From Buxus sempervirens (taxonomy: Eukaryota; Streptophyta; Magnoliopsida; Buxales; Buxaceae): 64,000 bases of DNA. Positions 10,927 to 22,847 of the stretch are shown here, piece after piece; position 1 is the stretch's first letter, and each line of letters opens with the position of its first letter. Under the pieces are notes generated by a model. That model worked only from the letters and a program-made list of their open reading frames with translations. It made no database searches and was not told the origin of the DNA. Both the position numbers and the translations under genes were made by a program. Location: assembly GCA_947561395.2 (NCBI GenBank), contig OX387184.1, positions 40,414,766 to 40,478,765 of the forward strand. Direction: 5' to 3'.

Positions 10927-12389
10927 CGTTATTTTTGTTCTTTCTAGTGGGGTTGGTGTGTTAAGTCATTGAGACTTGGCTGATATTAAATGCACAATTG
11001 CTTATGCAATAGGCTTGTTTCTTCTTCTAATTTGATTTTTGGGTGATCAATCTGCAAACATGTGGTTAATCTAGTTTATCCCTAAAATTGAGAATGATGA
11101 AGAGTCTTGAAATTCAGTTCCCCTATTACTAACTGTATTAGCTACTAATAAAAAAACAAAATTATTGTATCGTGTATAATTATGTTCCCCTGTGTTGAAT
11201 TTTTCTTTTTTTTAGCACCATCTTGTGTTCGTTTCTTGTATCAGATAATGTGTTCATTTGCAGTTAAATTATTCCCTCCAATCTGTTTGTTTACTTCTTC
11301 CATTTTTCACTTCAATTATTTCTTCCTATTTTTTTTATCAACAACCAGGGTTATAAAGCATCCTGACCAATGGCCATTGCATGCTTTTTATTTGTTTCAC
11401 AAGCTCAACATTGACTATTAAACAGAAATTTAATTGTGTGCATGAGGCCTAGTTTTAGATTCTTCGCGATCTAGTAGTCTCTTGGATAAACTATCAATAG
11501 TATAGCTAGCAGCCTCCGTGGGCACATCTTAAAGCTCTCAATGGTGGTATTAATTCGTTTAATAGTGATCCTCGAAGCTTATATAAGACTTGGACGGGCG
11601 ATCTACACGCATAAACGGCATATACAAAAGGACCCGTTTTATGTCAGTGGTGTCAATGTCAGGAACCTCACGTGTGAGGGTAGAATTGGAAATTGTATTG
11701 AAGATTCTATTAACTTTCCTACTATCCAAACACAAAATTCTAGATTTTCAGTTAAAACAGTAAGATTTTCTTGCAACATCCAAATGGTATCGGGAAAATT
11801 ACTTTTCAGTTTCTTTTACTTCACTTTTCTTTTCTTACATGTCTTTCTCGCATTCTCTTGATATCCAAATGAAGCCTAAAGTATGATCAAAGATATTATA
11901 TAAAAAATAAAAAAATAAAAAGGGATATCTACAATTTATTTCGTTAAGGTTTTAAACAACCCCATTTTTCTTCCCTTAAGGTTTTGAAATACCAGTTTAC
12001 CAGCTTAAGGTTTGGCATAACAATTCCTCCTTTCTAAATGTTTGATCGTTAAAATTTTAACGATGTTGATGAAGTAGCAAGAAAGTTAACATATAACGAC
12101 AATTTTGTTGTATAATATGGAGATATCAAACAGATAAGCCAATATATCTCCAGATGAAGTAGTCAGAAAAACAAAAAACAAAAAACCAACAAATGGAACC
12201 TACAACCTCAGCAATAAGATGTAACAATATGTAGATAATTATTAATATGATATTTTTTAGCCATCTTAATTTCTCATATTTTTGGCCTTGTTATTTAGTT
12301 CGACCTTTATTGTTAGAACGTGGATACAAATAGAGATTCAAAGTCAGAAATTAAATAGGTTTATAGTGATGATAGTAGCTAGTGACTAG

Positions 12390-13462
12390 GGTACCGTTTG
12401 GTAATGCCTTTCAAAAGTGTTTTTTTTTTGTTTTTGAAAGCAAAAAATTGCTTTTAAAAACAAAAGTGTTGTTTGGTTATGCACACATGAAGCAAATTTA
12501 TAAGAAGCAAAAAAGCAATTTCATTGCTTTCAAAAAAAAAAAGCATAGAAATGTTGCTTCTCACTTTAACCATAAATTTACTTTCTTGCTTCTAAAAGCC
12601 TCAACACAAAACTAGACCAGGAAAAAATTGATCCATCATGTCCAATCCAACCCAAATAAACGGGTTCAAGTTAACTCATGTAATAGTTGGGTTGGCTTTG
12701 GGTTAGGGATTTAGTAACCCATTTGTATTTTGATAAACTCGAATCTAGCCCGATAATGATCCATTTAACCCGATAATGACATGTTTAACACGTAATGACT
12801 TGTTTAACCTGATAACGACCCGCTTAATCAGATAATGATCTGTTCAACCCGATAATGACCCAATTAAAACAATAATGGCCCGTTTAACACGATAATGGCC
12901 CGTTTAACCTGATAATGACTCGTTTTAACCCAATAATGATTCGCTTAACCCAATAATGATCCGTTTAACCCGATAATGACCCGTTTAATTCGATAATGGG
13001 CCGTTTAACCTGATAATGACCCGTTTAACCCTAAATTGTATCACTAATTCATGTTATTTTTCTATTGGTGTATTTTTTATAATTAAAAAAATAAAAAATT
13101 TTAATCGGGTTGGTGGGTTGAACCCGATTATTGGCAAGTTGGGTTTAGTTTTGGGTTTTCCCAACCCACCAATAAGCAAATTCAACTTGAACCGACCCGA
13201 TTATTGCTCAACCCATTACAATATACGTCAAGTATATATTTAAGTAGAATGCATCAACTGTTTACGGTAGTCTTATATGATATCATAAAAGCAATTTATA
13301 TATTATTGTAGTTACTAAACATGTTTTTTTCCTTCTTAGCAGCAAAACAAAAATTTATCAAACAGTTTTGCTTCAACAAAAGATCTTCTGAAAAGCAGAA
13401 AATTACTTTTTTGCTTTCTTGCTTTTGAAAGCAAGAAAGCAAAAGTGTTACCAAACGGAGCC
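12390..13462. mobile_element. Non-autonomous TIR element with minisatellite
   Basis: The ends are GGTACCGTTTGGTAA and (inverted) GGCTCCGTTTGGTAA, with TAG on both sides (12387-12389, 13463-13465). The arms are further related through runs like GCTTTCAAAAGCAA. There is no coding region. The ends resemble the element at 9805 (GGCTCCATTTGG), so a PIF/Harbinger-like relative is likely, although TAG is not the usual TWA target. The interior is filled by a 20-bp tandem repeat. Confidence 0.6.
12750..13033. repeat. 20-bp minisatellite (about 14 units)
   Basis: Unit close to CCCGATAATGACCCGTTTAA, repeated about 14 times with scattered changes. It is flanked by GGGTTGG-type sequence (12680-12720) and an inverted counterpart (13105-13210). 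It lies within the element at 12390-13462. Confidence 0.8.
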
Positions 13463-13816
13463 TAGATGTCTATTGATTTTCATAACTCGAGTGAAGAAGA
13501 ATCTTCTAGAAATGAGATGGTCGTCATAGCTACTAAATATCATGATAGATAAATTGGTAAGATACCATGCAGGGATGATATGTTAATTGGGTTTGAATAT
13601 CTTCATAATGCGGTTTATGGGAATCTAGAAAGATATTTGGAGATGTTAGAATGAAATCCCATGTATTCTTTAATTTATGAACTACAATAAGAAATAGTGA
13701 GACATTCTTCTAGGAATACATCTACGGAAGAGAAAGTTGCAATATTTTTATTCATATTAGAGTATAATTCCTCAACTTGAAAGATTCCAGATCGATTTCA
13801 ACATTTAGAAGAGACT
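13463..13816. other. Short intergenic stretch
   Basis: AT-rich sequence between two elements. No gene seen. Confidence 0.4.
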
Positions 13817-15649
13817 TGTAACGCCCCGAACCCGGGTCAGTGCAAACCGGCACCCAACCCGAACCCGGTTCGCTACTGTAACAACCCGAATTCAGTTCAA
13901 CAACCAAATCCGAGGTGTTACTGACCCATATCAAATATACATCAAGAATATACCAGACAAGAGAATTAAATAATCCATTCAATTAATTAACTATCAGAGT
14001 GCGGAACAAATATGTGCGGAAGTGTAGTCTAAAATCCTCAATAACTAATATAATCAACCACCAATATCAATATGAAAGTCTGGTAAAATAAAATGGTTAC
14101 TATCTCTCTCATCTCTCTAGTACATCAAACCAAATGAATAATAGTCTAATAAAAAATAACTAAGTCTATATCAATCATCCACCTTAGACAATATCCGAGT
14201 AAAAGTAATCCTCCGGTGAATATTCAGCTACCTCTCCCTGGAAATCACTATGATCCCCCTCTCTCGTATCAGCTAAAAAATGAAATAAAGTAAGGTGAGA
14301 TACGAATATCCCAGTAGGTAACACATGCATGATTAAACAGTTAATATAAGTAAAATAAAAATTCATGCATGATTAAGCAATCTCGATTAAGCAGGCTCGT
14401 ATAATCATTCGTATCAATCATAAATACAAAACAGTATGATAACAGTTCTAAAGATGAATTTCAACAAGTTCTATTATAAGAATCCAATATCAGAATCAAT
14501 AACATAATTCATACTTTGCTAGGATACACTAAACAGTTACATTCGACCATGTAAAACCCCGATATTTTCTAAGGATTTTATTTATTTATTTATTAATTAT
14601 GTGGGCGAATAAGCTTAAGTAGCTGTGTGTATATGTAGGAATTTCGGTGGGTGAGCACACACCAAATCAATGGTTTTCAAAAGTTCGTCGAGCGGCAATG
14701 TACTTATGGAAGGTATAAATATTTAAGGAAAATTAGGTTTGAGGTTTTCAAAGTACGAGTATAATTATATCTTTATGGAGATTGTATATATATATATATA
14801 TAAAATAATAATGATAATAGAAATAATAGTAGATAAAATAAAATATATGCAAAAGTATGAACACAAGGATTTATGGACAAGTTTAATCAAAATTTATTTA
14901 TTGCTAGAGATTTGTGGTCATTAGTTGTCAAAGAGAATGAGGTGGAATATTAATACGTAATTAATTATCGAACTTAAAAATATGGTAGTGAATAGGAATT
15001 AGCAAATAAGTAAATCCGGGAAAGCCCAAGTTGAATGAGGGGTAGAAAGGGGATTCCGAGGGTTAATTAAACATCGAGGGTGAATTAGGTTAAACCCTTG
15101 CGATGTGTAACTAATATAAAAATTTTCGGAGATTGGGGAAAGGTTGCTGCTATGAAATTAGGGCAGCTACTGTGGCAATTAGGGTTTCGCTGGGAAGAGA
15201 TGAGAACCGCGAGAGCTACGACTAGATTAGTGGAGTCGGAGATCCAGATTTCAGTGGGTTTTTCCTCTCGCGAACAGGGGATCAGTTCGGCGACATTCGC
15301 ACGCACGCGGTCGGAGTCGGTGATCGGCCATGGTTTGGAATCACCTGTTATTCTGGGATAAGCGTATAAGTGTGAGTAGCATTGATTTACAACTGAGGTT
15401 TTAGTTTATTCGTGAATGTATTTCGATTGCATAGTTGTATTCTGAGTTTTTTGAGTTTTTTGGAATAGCATGAGTCCGAGCATGAGAGTGAATTTCAACT
15501 TGAAATGAAATGTGTTTAGATTAAATCCAAAACTGGTTGGGAAGTATTCTGGGGATATTAGGAGTCTATTGGAACAAGTATAGACCGAAAAGGATCGGCC
15601 AGAGATGGAGATCTCGAAATAACAGAGAGTCAAAAATCGCAGTGAGTAT

Positions 15650-15890
15650 CCGCCGACTTGGCGCTCACTTAGGAAGTAGGCACCCTTTAAATCACACTAT
15701 CCGCCGAGCTGGCGCTCAGCTCGCGCTCACTTAAAAGCATGCGCAAATCTCGCGCGAAGCTGGCGCCGACCTCGCGCCCACTTACCACCCATCTCGCGCT
15801 CACTTAGTATCGAGTGAGCGCATAGTAATATTTTTACCAAACTCCTCTCCGCCAACTGGCACTTTCTTGGCGCTCGCTTCAGGAGGTGAG
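15650..15890. repeat. Palindrome cluster in inner LTR-type element
   Basis: Repeats of GGCGCTCACTT and GCTGGCGC with a perfect 9-bp stem GCGCTCACT-8 nt-AGTGAGCGC at 15796-15821. The cluster sits about 1.6-1.85 kb from the element's TGTAACG end. The outer copy has a different GC-rich block at about the same distance (18370-18510). Confidence 0.6.
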
Positions 15891-16492
15891 TGCATACCAA
15901 ATTATACTTGTTGAATTTGATTTTTGACTGAATCAAGGGGATTTTGATGACTTGAGGGTTAAACCACTTAACCAACCACTTGTTTGGGAACTTTGGAACC
16001 TACATTACCTATTCAATTACTAGAGGAAAATTTAGTGGAGATTCTTAAAGGCTTCCAAGGTTAAGTTTAGGGTATTTGTAAGTGTTCTGCTGGGTACCAA
16101 AATACTAGGAGTTCCTAGTTAATTTTCCCTTGATTTATACACTGTTTTGATTGAGAAATTCTTAACTTCTGGTTTCACTTGTTTGGACAATTCTGAATGT
16201 GTTGTAAAGATTTTCTTGGTATGAATAACTGAGTTTTATTTCCAAATGGCATGTGTTACGGAAAAGAGAAAATACTGAAAGTACTTGAGGTACTGCTTGG
16301 TCCAGAGGGACAGGTGATGAACTGTGATGAGTTATACATGATGTGAAATGAATGGTTTTTTTTAATGTTGGAATTGAGATTATACGATGATTTACTGTTT
16401 TGGTTTAGCTTGTCCTGGATCCAGAGTCTAAGCTTAGTAATGTAATGTTATTGTTGGTTGTTGAAATTACATGGCCTTGTGTGTTATCACGA

Positions 16493-16945
16493 CCGGTGTA
16501 GAGCAGCCAGAAACCCTGAGTAGGCCTGGTTGTCAATGCAGAAACCCGGGGAGTAGGCCTGCATTGGATGACGAAACCCTGAGTAGGCCGTCATTTCAGA
16601 GTTTTCGAAACCCTGAGTAGGCCGGAATTGTGTACATGGAGGTGTGGAGTGTCTACTTGGCATGTTTAATTTATCAACTGAACAATAGTCATGACATTGA
16701 CCAATGTTGGTATTTGATTTTGTTTGACATGATATGTTTTATTCGCTGGTTTGTTGGTATTTATGGTTCATGGAATATTGTTTACCGAATATTGGGTATT
16801 GTACCTCCCGCCGGTGTAGAGCAGCCAGAAACCCTGAGTAGGCTTGGTTGTCAATGCAGAAACCCGGGGAGTAGGCCTGCATTGGATGACGCAGTCATTT
16901 CAATATCCGAAACCCTGAGTAGGCCGGATATACATTTGGAGGCGT
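16493..16945. repeat. 318-bp tandem duplication with AACCCTGAGTAGGCC motifs
   Basis: CCGGTGTAGAGCAGCC begins blocks at 16493 and 16811. Each block contains three to four copies of a short unit AAACCCTGAGTAGGCC (for example near 16512, 16573, 16606, 16830, 16907). It lies inside the inner LTR-type element. Confidence 0.7.
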
Positions 16946-18369
16946 GGGCATGGTTATGAGAAGACTTTGTGTTATATGACATTGGTATATCTGGAATTAT
17001 ATCTTGAGATACGAAATTATGGTTATTCGCTATGTTGTTGTCAGTTAATCATTATTTTATCGAATTCTTCGGGATTGGAAACGGATTGTTATTGTTTGAT
17101 TTACCTGATGGTTTTCCGCACTGATATGAATTGGATTATTGAAGTTTAGTCGGATTATTCAGAATATGCGTATTATCATCATTGTACATGGTTATAATCG
17201 TGGCATGTTTTAGAACTGAAATAAATGTATTTGTGCATGCATGTTCTGCTCACTGGGATATTCGTATCTCATTCCGTATTGTTTTGTTTTATTTTCAGCT
17301 GCTCCTGGAGAGGACGATACTTGCGGGTAGTTACTTGGTCATGTGAGTTTATTTCCGTTTGGGATTATTTTAGCGCACTCTGTTATATAGTTATTGTTGT
17401 ATTCATGTTTTTCCTTCACTCTGATATTGCGATCCTGTGTTTTAAATTAACCTCCGGGGATGAGTTACGGTGTTATTTCGTGACTCAGATCCGGGGCGTT
17501 ACAGACCAATATCTCAATCACATGCCTCTAGCATGTATATAATAATAATAACAAGTGTTTGTGATTTCAGTGTCATTGTAGGACTCACAAAGATAGATAA
17601 ATCTTTTGAGATGACTCTTGACCAATCGCTATACCATCGTGCGGCTTAGGAGTAATGCTACTAATGATACTCAAGTCCCATGCAGCGCAGCTTAGACAAG
17701 AGTCGTAGTCACTGACTTATTGCACACGTACCCATCAGAGTAGGCATGTACCACCATCATGCAGCACCAAAATCAATGCATGGAGATAGTCACTTATCCA
17801 CATGTACAGGGAATCACCAACGGCTCACCGGGGTGTCCTTCCAGACATAGGACCTTCATAGACAAACTAATTTGCAAAGGAAACGCGTCGCACAAGGGAG
17901 AAACTCAACCCAAATGACATATCCCTCATCTATCTAGCTACAACCATGGATCCATAACCAGCTATGCCCACTAGACTCCAAAATTCCCTAAAATATAATA
18001 TTTCTATAAGGGTTGGTGCCTAGCGGCATATAAAGGTTAAATTTGACATTTACTTCAATACTTGGGTTAACTGAGTTCTGAATTTATGATCTGAATTCTC
18101 TTTCTGTAATTCTCTGAATTATAGTGTAGTTTAAAAGATGTTCTAGTAATTAAATAATAGTTAAGTTTTCCAAAAACTAGATTTCTCAATTACGTTCAAA
18201 GTTTGGCAATTAATGTCCTAAATATCTCCCTAATTTATTTTTCTGTAAAACAGGAAATTGAATAATTTATTTTGGTCTTAAAACATCTAAATTAATGATT
18301 AAAATTGTCTAAAAATAGTTTGGAATTGAATCAGGTTCGAAATTATGAAAATCTGCAATTTTTGCAAAG

Positions 18370-18510
18370 AACGCCTAGGATCGCCCCGATGGTCTAAGGT
18401 CAGCGGTAGTGCAAAACAGATCGCCGACGATAAGTCTTCCAGCGATTTTCGGCGGTCTAAAATTTTTAACTACCACCGATGAGCACCGAGGATCACCGAG
18501 CACAGTCGAG
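18370..18510. repeat. GC-rich inverted-repeat block in the outer LTR-type element
   Basis: Contains repeated CGCCGA, TCGGCGG and CACCGA motifs and one longer-looped inverted repeat (18419-18457, 9-bp arms with one mismatch). After subtracting the inner insertion it lies about 1.6 kb from the element start, matching the palindrome cluster of the inner copy in place but not in sequence. Confidence 0.45.
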
Positions 18511-18585
18511 GTCGGCGGTCCCCCAAAAACGAACAGAAACAGTTTCAAAACGTGATTTTTTTCATTCAATATCATTCTAACATAC

Positions 18586-21076
18586 TGTGAGACATGGAAA
18601 AATCACCGGGATAATTCCCCTCCGTCAACACACGGGCTCAACAGAATGGGAGAGTCGCCACCATTCAAGTGTGAATGGACACCAAAAGTTTCAAAATAAG
18701 CAAAAAGAGCAAAAAAGCAAATACTAGAGTAAAAATAACTCTACTTGAAAATCAAATCCAGAGATGGGTAAGGGGATTAGATTATGAACGGTGGAAGGTG
18801 TTAGGCACCCCCATTTACCACACAAGGTGGTTGCCAAGTGTTGTTCATGCTAAAAAAATAAGAAAGCTTGCTAAAATCATTAAAAACCTTGAAGAATGAT
18901 TAAACAAATATGTGATATCTACATATGAGAAATCCAAATGAATTCCAGATCCTCTTTTATATCAATATCACTTCTGGAATATTACCAATAGATGGCAATC
19001 AAAGCAAAAATTGCACAAAACCAAGTTGAGTCAAATACGGAAAATTCAGTAAAAGATAGAGCCATTTGTCTTGAAATCATTCAAATCCAATTTAAATTGA
19101 ATCAAACCAAATTCATTTGAAAGATTATGATAAATAGAGGACTCATGCAAATTTGCAATTAAATCCGGTTAAAAACCTAAGAGTTATCCTTCTTTAAAAG
19201 TGCTGTTGGAGATAGTTAAAAGTGACAAGTGGGCAAGTTTGGAAAATTATTTAAAAAAATCGGCTCCATAAAAATCCATGAAATTTGGTGTGAATGAAGT
19301 CTGTATGGCCATCTTTCAAATGAAACTAGCCTCATACAAAAATTCATTCGGATGTGCCTTGGGTGATCTCCTGAATAGGCCCCGAGGATCACAGATTAAC
19401 CCAGAAAAGTGCTGTTGAGCAGTTCGGAGTAAATCTGTTACCCACGACACAAATGGAGTCACAAAATTATAAAACCAACTGAATTTGAAACTATACTTCC
19501 AAAGGAAAACACAAAAACAAGAATCACTCGAATCGAACTTAAAACGAACACATGGCGCTCAGTCGAAGTGACAGATTCCGTAATCAGACCTGAACTGACC
19601 TATCAACTTCGACAGAGAGGTGTCAAAAATCCGCTTGATAGAAATTAATGAAATTTTATAGGCATAAACTAGACAGCCTCACCTTTCCCATGGCTCTAGA
19701 ATCACTCCAAAATTCATCCGGATGATGAAGTTACGAGTGTCCGAAGTTGGGGTACAGATGCTGTCCCGTTTTGCCACTTTTGAGTAAAATCAATTTAAAA
19801 CTGTGATCAAGTGTGTGTGTTCCATACAAGATGAATCAAAATCACTTGAAAAGGTGTTGAAGAACCTCTAGGAAAAGTAGGGCACAAGCTTGGCTCACCA
19901 TTCTCTCCGATTGGAGAGAATATGCCAAAAAGACCCTATATTGAGCAAAATTGCCCAAAACCGAGAGGTTGGACCTAGAGGCCTTCAATATTCAACAAAA
20001 CTTGCTTGAAATCAATTTGAAAATCAATAAGAAATATCCCAGAATTGTTTGGGGCTATTTATTTCAGATCTACCACAATGACGGCAATAGATCCAAAATA
20101 TGAGCCGAATCCGACAAAAAAATGCTGTGTGCATGTGTAAAAATCCATTCTTCAATAATATAACAACATATAGCATGCATTCATATCAATCAAATAGGGT
20201 TCTAAAACAGCCTAGGGTTCCGTTCCATTATCGTTTCCCATAGTTCTCTCTCCCCGTATAACGGTTCTTCAAGATAATCTTGGGGTACTTTGAATATGAA
20301 ACGGTTTTCATAGAATCACAAGGCTTATTCCAACAAGGTTCTAATACTAGGATCAATCCTCAGTCTCGTTTCCCCTAGATCCCGCCTTCACGTTTTACGG
20401 CTAGGGAGAGTCTCGAGGTACTTTGAGTAGAGGAAGGGTTTTCACACACATAAAAGAGACCTTATTCTATAGAAATGTAGAAGAAGAGATCTAGATCTAG
20501 AATGTAAGAACAGAAAAATAAAGAGAGGTTTGAGGCTTACCTGGGCTTCTGGAAGCAAGACTGCAGCGGTTCCCCTCTTCACTCGGAGCTCTTTGATCTC
20601 CCACTTATGGCAAAAGTTCTTTGCAAAAGTTGTTGGCCATTTGCTTAAGGAGGAGCCTCCTATTTATAAGCAAAGGCTAGGGTTAGGGTTGGTGGGATGG
20701 TAGACACAAACTAATGTCTAGAGCCCACCAACCTTAACCCTAAGGCTGTTTCCGAGATTTCCACTCCTTTAATGAAGGATATGATGGTAAAAAGTGAACT
20801 TTCGGAAAACCCTAATTTTGAGCAAAAATCATGTATCCGACATATTAGGTCGGATACACGAGCGCCTATATGTATCCGACATATGATGTCGGATACATTA
20901 AGAGCTGCTTATATCCGACAACTTATGTCGGATATGAAGAGGTATGCTTGTATCCGACTTGAGTTGTCGGATACAAGGAAAAATGCACATTTCTCAAATT
21001 TTGTGCTGGTTTCGAAGGAAATAATGATTTTTGTCAATTATTCTTCATTTTTACTGTGCAATTTGGGGTGTCTACA
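18586..21076 (-). mobile_element. LTR-type element C (TGTAGACACCCC family)
   Basis: On the plus strand it runs from TGTGAGACATGG to GGGGTGTCTACA, with a perfect 5-bp duplication CATAC (18581-18585, 21077-21081). It is 2491 bp with no coding region. It closely resembles the element at 51124-52919 in both ends and in an internal stretch (AAGGTGTTAGGCACCC). GAGTCGCCA at 18652-18660 is the complement of a TGGCGACTC block, 66-74 bp inside the 3' end. It is inserted in the outer LTR-type element, so it is younger than that one. Confidence 0.75.
20661..20975 (-). promoter_or_regulatory. Four TCCGAC hairpins and TATA box of element C
   Basis: Four palindromes in 144 bp: TGTATCCGAC-7-GTCGGATACA (20832-20858), a 12-bp stem with 3-nt loop (20871-20897), ATATCCGACA-5-TGTCGGATAT (20911-20935) and TGTATCCGAC-7-GTCGGATACA (20949-20975). 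On the element's own strand they begin about 100 bp from the start and precede TATAAATA (20668-20661) by about 165 bp. Confidence 0.8.
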
Positions 21077-21646
21077 CATACATATAACATTGTTATCAAA
21101 TTAAATACATCAATATATCATATAAAAATATGCTTTGGCGATTAAACGAACGTAAATACAAAAACGAATGTAAAATAGTGTCACCTACCTCTTTTTCACG
21201 ATTGTTTCTTCTCCTCTTCTCTAAACAATGACTAGAACAGCAAGAGACACTGCCTAGAATAATGAAAAACAAGCAACACCCTCTCCCTTTTCCTTCTTCT
21301 TCTTCTTCTCCTTCGGTTGCTCGTGGCTTGTCGCTTGCGGCTGTCGAATACAAGCGAGAATACCAAACGTATATGTTTAGGTTATTAAACTATTATATAT
21401 ACTCCTTGATCCTACGTAGCTCACTTACACACTTTCCTATACACACTGCCCAATCAGAACACATCAACTTAAAATATGAATCATACCTCGATATCTCATG
21501 ATCGGACGGTCGGATCTGCGTCCAACTCTGGATCTCCACTAATTATATCATCTCATACATTAATAGAATATTTCCATCAATTAAAATTCCCAAAGATATT
21601 ATTTATTAATTTATTTTATTATTTAAGGAAAATTCGGGGTTTTACA

Positions 21647-22144
21647 AGTCTATTTATCATCATTTTGATAACATTTTAAAAGCAGTGGTCTGGTTTGGGA
21701 AAGACTCGCATTCTTTTGCTCAAAGCCCTAAAATTCAAGACAACATTTTACCCATGGTTTAGGGTCTGTTTGATTATCTTTTTTAATATTTACTTCATTG
21801 ATGTTTCTTTTGTTAATATTTATAAAATGTACACTTTTTCATAAGATTGTATGAGGGTAATTTCAGAACTCATAGGATGTAATGGCCATAAATAGCACAA
21901 AAAATTGTGAGAGCTGACAGGTAATTCTTTTTAGGTCAACAGAGAGAGCTTCACATATAGATTTTGATTGCATCTACAGAAGTTCCTATCAGACATTTCC
22001 ATATATTTGGTTCTATGAAGAGTGGTTGACTACTAGGGACCTAGTGTTAAAACTTGTATATTTTCATACAAAACATTAATCCATTATTCTAGATACTCAG
22101 ATTACATCAAATAGGCAATAAATGTGACAAATGAATTCATTCAC
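21647..22144. other. Intergenic stretch
   Basis: No gene seen. It ends in the TCATTCAC target copy of the hAT element. Confidence 0.4.
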
Positions 22145-22333
22145 TAGGCATGCTTATCGGGTCGTGTCGGGCCGAGGGGTCGTGGCCCGCGACACGCCGA
22201 CGCGGGCCAAGCGTGTCGGCCCGCTTGGCACTGCCAATGGCAAGCGCGCGTGCCTGCCATTGGGCACGGCGGGCCGAGAGCTAGCTCTACCCTCCAAAAA
22301 AAGTGCTTTTGAACCACTTTTTTGCCCAATTTA

Positions 22334-22384
22334 CCCCCCCCCCCCCCAACAGCTATATAACAACCATATTTTGGGGGGGGGGGG
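22334..22384. repeat. C14 / G12 homopolymer inverted repeat
   Basis: Fourteen C (22334-22347) and twelve G (22373-22384) are separated by 25 nt, forming a potential hairpin in the hAT element's left untranslated region. Confidence 0.85.
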
Positions 22385-22847
22385 TATGGTTGTAATTGTT
22401 TATTAAAAGACATTTTCTACCATTCCAACTACAAAATAACAGTCATATTGGAGGGTAGAGGTGGTAAAAAGCCACTTGTTATTTTCTATAAATAGGCTTC
22501 CCCTTTCCCACTCCAAACCACACCTCCTTTACAATCTCCTACTCTCTTCTAATTGTTTTTCTAATTGTTCTAATTTGAAATTTGACTCTGGAAATTGGTG
22601 ATACTCTCTTCTAATTGTTTAAGCATCAGAAGTGGGAAATTGGATTCTGGAGGTTGAAGGCTTCAACTACAAAGTTCAAGCTTCATTCTAGGTATTATTC
22701 TGTTTAATTTTCCGATTTTAAAATTAGTATAAATATTATACATATAAGTAAGTCTCTCCTTCTACCTTTCTTATAAATTATTATCACCAAAAATTTATTA
22801 TTATATTATATTATTTATTAATAATTTTTTTTCCAAATTTTGATAAT

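Larger units (their letters stand above)
9805..11876 (+). mobile_element. PIF/Harbinger-like element with captured gene fragments
   Basis: The ends are GGCTCCATTTGGATA (9805) and, inverted at 11876, GGCTTCATTTGGATA, 14 of 15 identical. A TAA duplication lies at 9802-9804 and 11877-11879. The 2.07 kb interior has no transposase. It holds pieces of two unrelated plant genes in the same direction: a farnesol-dehydrogenase-like reductase and a BCS1-like AAA ATPase. The element is therefore a gene-capturing, non-autonomous TIR element, comparable to Pack-MULEs but with the ends and 3-bp duplication of the PIF/Harbinger group. The boundaries are well supported. The superfamily rests on the TSD and end sequence only. 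Confidence 0.68.
14550..17503 (-). mobile_element. Inner LTR-type element, inverted copy of the outer family
   Basis: On the plus strand it runs from TGTAAAACCCCG to CGGGGCGTTACA, so on the minus strand it starts TGTAACGCCCCG like the outer element. A perfect 5-bp duplication GACCA flanks it (14545-14549, 17504-17508). It is 2954 bp with no coding region and looks like a solo LTR. It inserted into the outer element and is therefore younger. Confidence 0.75.
13817..21646 (+). mobile_element. Outer LTR-type element (hosts two later insertions)
   Basis: It begins TGTAACGCCCCG and ends CGGGGTTTTACA, with AGACT (13812-13816) and AGTCT (21647-21651) as a 5-bp target duplication with one difference. 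Without the two nested insertions (14550-17503 and 18586-21076) it is about 2.4 kb. It has no coding region, so it is best read as a solo LTR of a Gypsy-type element. Its left arm contains GAGATACGAATATCCCAGT (about 14300), which recurs inverted near 17260 because the inner insertion is the same family in the opposite direction. Confidence 0.68.

Noticed and set aside
13817-14549. TGTAACGCCCCG and CGGGGCGTTACA (17503) as the two ends of one TIR element
   Set aside because: The 5-bp duplications pair 14550 with 17503 (GACCA) and 13817 with 21646 (AGACT/AGTCT), giving a nested pair of LTR-type units instead.
20832-20975. CRISPR-like array
   Set aside because: The repeats are palindromes with irregular short spacers inside an LTR in a plant genome.
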